Positions 40,326 through 41,859 of a stretch of 41,859 nt of DNA are shown piece after piece; within the stretch, counting starts at the first letter, position 1, and every line of letters starts with the position of its first letter. Location of the stretch: contig NZ_MLBG01000027.1 in the NCBI RefSeq assembly GCF_001936595.1, forward strand, positions 1-41,859, read 5' to 3'. This stretch comes from Desulfovibrio sp. DV. Lineage in GTDB: Bacteria > Desulfobacterota > Desulfovibrionia > Desulfovibrionales > Desulfovibrionaceae. The position numbers and the translations under genes were made by a program. Under the pieces are notes generated by a model that was not told where the DNA came from, did no database searches, and saw only the letters and a program-made list of their open reading frames with translations.

Positions 40326-41411
40326 ATGCAACATCCCGCCTGCCGCCTGTCGCGCCTGTGCATTCTCGTGCTTCTGGCCGTCCTGCTGCCGGCCCTGCCG
40401 GCCCGGGCCCAGGAGTTCCCCCCGGACCCGGTCTTCGACCAGATCGCCGCCAACCGCGACGCCTACGGCCAGGTGGTGTTCCTTTTTGGCGACTCCGTGG
40501 TCATGCTGTGCATGCTGGAAGAAATCGATTTCTCCACCCTCAAGGAGAAGGCGAACGACGCCGCGTATATGGTTTCAGCCATGGCCGACCTCATGCGCAA
40601 GACCGAACAGCCGGCGGCCAAGTCCGCCGATCCCCTGTGGCCCATGCATTCCCTGGCCTCGGCCATGAATTACCTGTTTGCCGCCCAAGGCCTGCTCGAC
40701 ACCCCGGACGGCGGCGCAACCGTGCCCGCGGCCCGGGTCGTGGCCACCTATGCCGGGTCCCTGGGCCTGCCCTTTCCCAAAGAGGTGGCGGCCAGGGCCG
40801 AACGGATCACCCGGCACATCAATGACGGCCTGATTCGCGACGGCGACATCCTGATCTTCGAGGATGCCGGCTTCCACGGCCAGGACCCCGACGCCTACGA
40901 GCGCAACTGGATGCTCCTTGGCCAGGCCGCCCTGTCCCGGGCCAAGGTCACGCTGGTCCTAAGCGACATGTTCGACGCCATTCCCGACGGCATGGTCATG
41001 GGCTTTCCGGCCGAGGCCTTTCGGTTTGAGGCCCCCTATCCGTCGGCCGGCGGCCAACGCAGCCACAACCAGGCCCTGCGCGACGCCGCAGCCCGGCTGG
41101 CGGCCTGGCCCGAGAGCAAGGGCACGGTGGTCTTTCTCGACCTGCGCCAGCGCATGAACGCCTTCAAACAGGCCCTGGAAACCGACCTTGGCGGCCAGGC
41201 CATCATGCCCGAAGGCATCCACCCCAGTCCCTGGGGCGTGGCCTTCATGGCCCGGGAATACCTGCGGGCCACCGGACTGGCCGAGGGGCTGACCAACAGC
41301 CAGCCCTACCTCGACCTCCTGGCCGCCAACGCCGCCCGCCTGTCCCAGCCCCGGCGGGAAGTCGATCCCACCCTCGCCAAGACCTTCATCGAGGCCTGGA
41401 TCGCCCCGTAG
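40326..41411 (+). CDS. Exported SGNH/GDSL-type hydrolase or acyltransferase
   Basis: The 361-residue protein has a signal peptide (residues 1-28, P-A-R-A cleavage). It carries the nucleophile motif V-F-L-F-G55-D-S57 and, near the end, E-G-I-H-P-S-P-W-G with the catalytic His, as in SGNH proteins. The Gly and Asn blocks are less clear. Such proteins finish O-acetylation or deacetylation of surface polymers (AlgJ/X, DltD and OafA-SGNH types are known cases). ATG 40326 is preferred over TTG 40320. It closes a two-gene unit ending in a strong hairpin. Confidence 0.78.
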   Translation: MQHPACRLSRLCILVLLAVLLPALPARAQEFPPDPVFDQIAANRDAYGQVVFLFGDSVVMLCMLEEIDFSTLKEKANDAAYMVSAMADLMRKTEQPAAKSADPLWPMHSLASAMNYLFAAQGLLDTPDGGATVPAARVVATYAGSLGLPFPKEVAARAERITRHINDGLIRDGDILIFEDAGFHGQDPDAYERNWMLLGQAALSRAKVTLVLSDMFDAIPDGMVMGFPAEAFRFEAPYPSAGGQRSHNQALRDAAARLAAWPESKGTVVFLDLRQRMNAFKQALETDLGGQAIMPEGIHPSPWGVAFMAREYLRATGLAEGLTNSQPYLDLLAANAARLSQPRREVDPTLAKTFIEAWIAP

Positions 41412-41421
41412 AAACGCAAAC

Positions 41422-41457
41422 CGGCGTGTGCGCACCTTCTGGTGCGCACACGCCGGC
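41422..41457. terminator. Perfect 16-bp hairpin between convergent genes
   Basis: Arms 41422-41437 and 41442-41457 are exact complements with the 4-nt loop TTCT. No long T-run is present on either side, so it may act as a transcription barrier for both converging genes without being a classical terminator. Confidence 0.6.
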
Positions 41458-41475
41458 CCTGTCTCCCTGACCCGG

Positions 41476-41742
41476 CTATCTGGCCCAGTGGGGCGGCGGC
41501 GGATAATAGCCCGGCGCGGCGTAGACCGGCGGCGGCGCGTACGCCGGGCCGACATAGACGGCCGGCGGTTCATAGGCCGGAGCCACGTACACCGGAGCCG
41601 GGACATAGACCGGCGGCGGCGGCGCGGCATAGATGGGGACGCTGACGGCAAACCCGGGCGTCACCACGGTGAAGGCCTCGACCGAGCCGGCCAGGACGGC
41701 CAGCAGGCCAAGCGTGGCCAGGATGATAAAGAGTCGGCGCAT
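41476..41742 (-). CDS. Small exported Pro/Tyr/Ala-rich repeat protein
   Basis: The 88-residue product has a signal peptide (residues 1-23, cleavage after V-E-A) and a tail of short repeats built on P-P-P-V-Y-V, P-A-P-V-Y-V-A-P and Y-E-P-P-A-V-Y-V (about six units). The composition suits a polyproline-II fibre at the cell surface or in the periplasm. ATG 41742 has GGGGAGG 9 nt upstream. No family is recognised with certainty; similar proteins are annotated as PXPV-repeat or hypothetical. Confidence 0.7.
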   Translation of the reverse strand: MRRLFIILATLGLLAVLAGSVEAFTVVTPGFAVSVPIYAAPPPPVYVPAPVYVAPAYEPPAVYVGPAYAPPPVYAAPGYYPPPPHWAR

Positions 41743-41780
41743 AGTGGGATACCTCCCCGTGTTGAACCAAGAAAACGAAC

Positions 41781-41859
41781 AGGCCAAAGCCAGAAGCGTG
41801 CCAAGGGCGGGGCACGGCGCTGCGCCGGCCCGCCCTTGGCACGCTTCTGGCTTTGGCCT
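41781..41859. repeat. Perfect 31-bp inverted repeat at the window edge
   Basis: Arms 41781-41811 and 41829-41859 are exact complements around a 17-nt centre that itself contains a smaller GC palindrome. It lies upstream of the Pro/Tyr-rich gene and reaches the last base of the window, so it may extend further. It could be a transcription end for a gene to the right, a cruciform, or one end of an element cut off by the window. Confidence 0.7.

Overview
The window reads as a GC-rich (roughly two-thirds G+C), densely coded chromosome segment of an anaerobic, sulfate-reducing deltaproteobacterium of the Desulfovibrio/Solidesulfovibrio type. The main reasons are an ORP (orange protein) type operon with a sigma-54 promoter, ferredoxin-containing MinD-type ATPases, a Liv transporter next to a phenylacetate-CoA ligase, a Csd4-like cell-shape carboxypeptidase and many c-di-GMP/two-component genes. 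No tRNA, rRNA, CRISPR array, insertion sequence or phage gene was seen.

Layout. (1) 1-6574, + strand: the tail of one Liv-type binding protein, then livJHMGF and paaK, apparently for uptake of branched/aromatic amino acids and CoA activation of aryl acids. The genes are separated by hairpin-rich dispersed repeats. (2) 6826-11468, - strand: a DUF1254/DUF1214 lipoprotein, a Csd4/Pgp1-like peptidoglycan carboxypeptidase, and two small exported proteins that follow feoAB. (3) 11619-19359, - strand: a long co-directional block read right to left: PAS-GGEEF diguanylate cyclase with a Fur-like box in its promoter; a SiaA-SiaB-SiaC type phosphatase/kinase/target switch; an MCP-like membrane signal transducer; feoA; feoB. 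This links c-di-GMP signalling, partner switching and iron uptake.

(4) 19742-20344: a NYN-domain protein with its own strong terminator. (5) 20419-28017, + strand, is the most unusual region. Three helically phased GGGC-N9-GCCC palindromes and a -24/-12 promoter precede a NifX-like protein, an Mrp-type ATPase (reading frame broken at a C7 run), an IscU-like scaffold, a second NifX-like protein, two MinD-type ATPases each carrying two 4Fe-4S motifs, and an ORP. After an internal repeat and a terminator-like hairpin come an FmdB-like zinc ribbon, a receiver-like protein, a metallo-beta-lactamase and a metallo-beta-lactamase/double-rhodanese protein. I infer a dedicated metal-sulfur cluster assembly line with its own scaffold, ATP-dependent carriers and sulfane-sulfur handling.

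(6) 28136-34217: a Tim44-like membrane protein, a conserved protein of unknown role, a PAS histidine kinase convergent with dksA, an Ala/Ser-rich protein of unknown function, and a second histidine kinase with a Cys-rich input domain. (7) 34241-36503: two more dispersed repeats, then comF, a flavodoxin-like gene and a glyoxalase-II-like gene as an overlapping - strand operon. (8) 36694-41859: a degenerate GGDEF-TPR protein split by a T8 run, an acyltransferase-3/SGNH-hydrolase pair, a small exported Pro/Tyr-rich protein, and a perfect 31-bp inverted repeat at the window end.

Two genes (mrp and GGDEF-TPR) break at homopolymer runs. Sequencing error is the simplest explanation, and both need rereading before a biological meaning is given.
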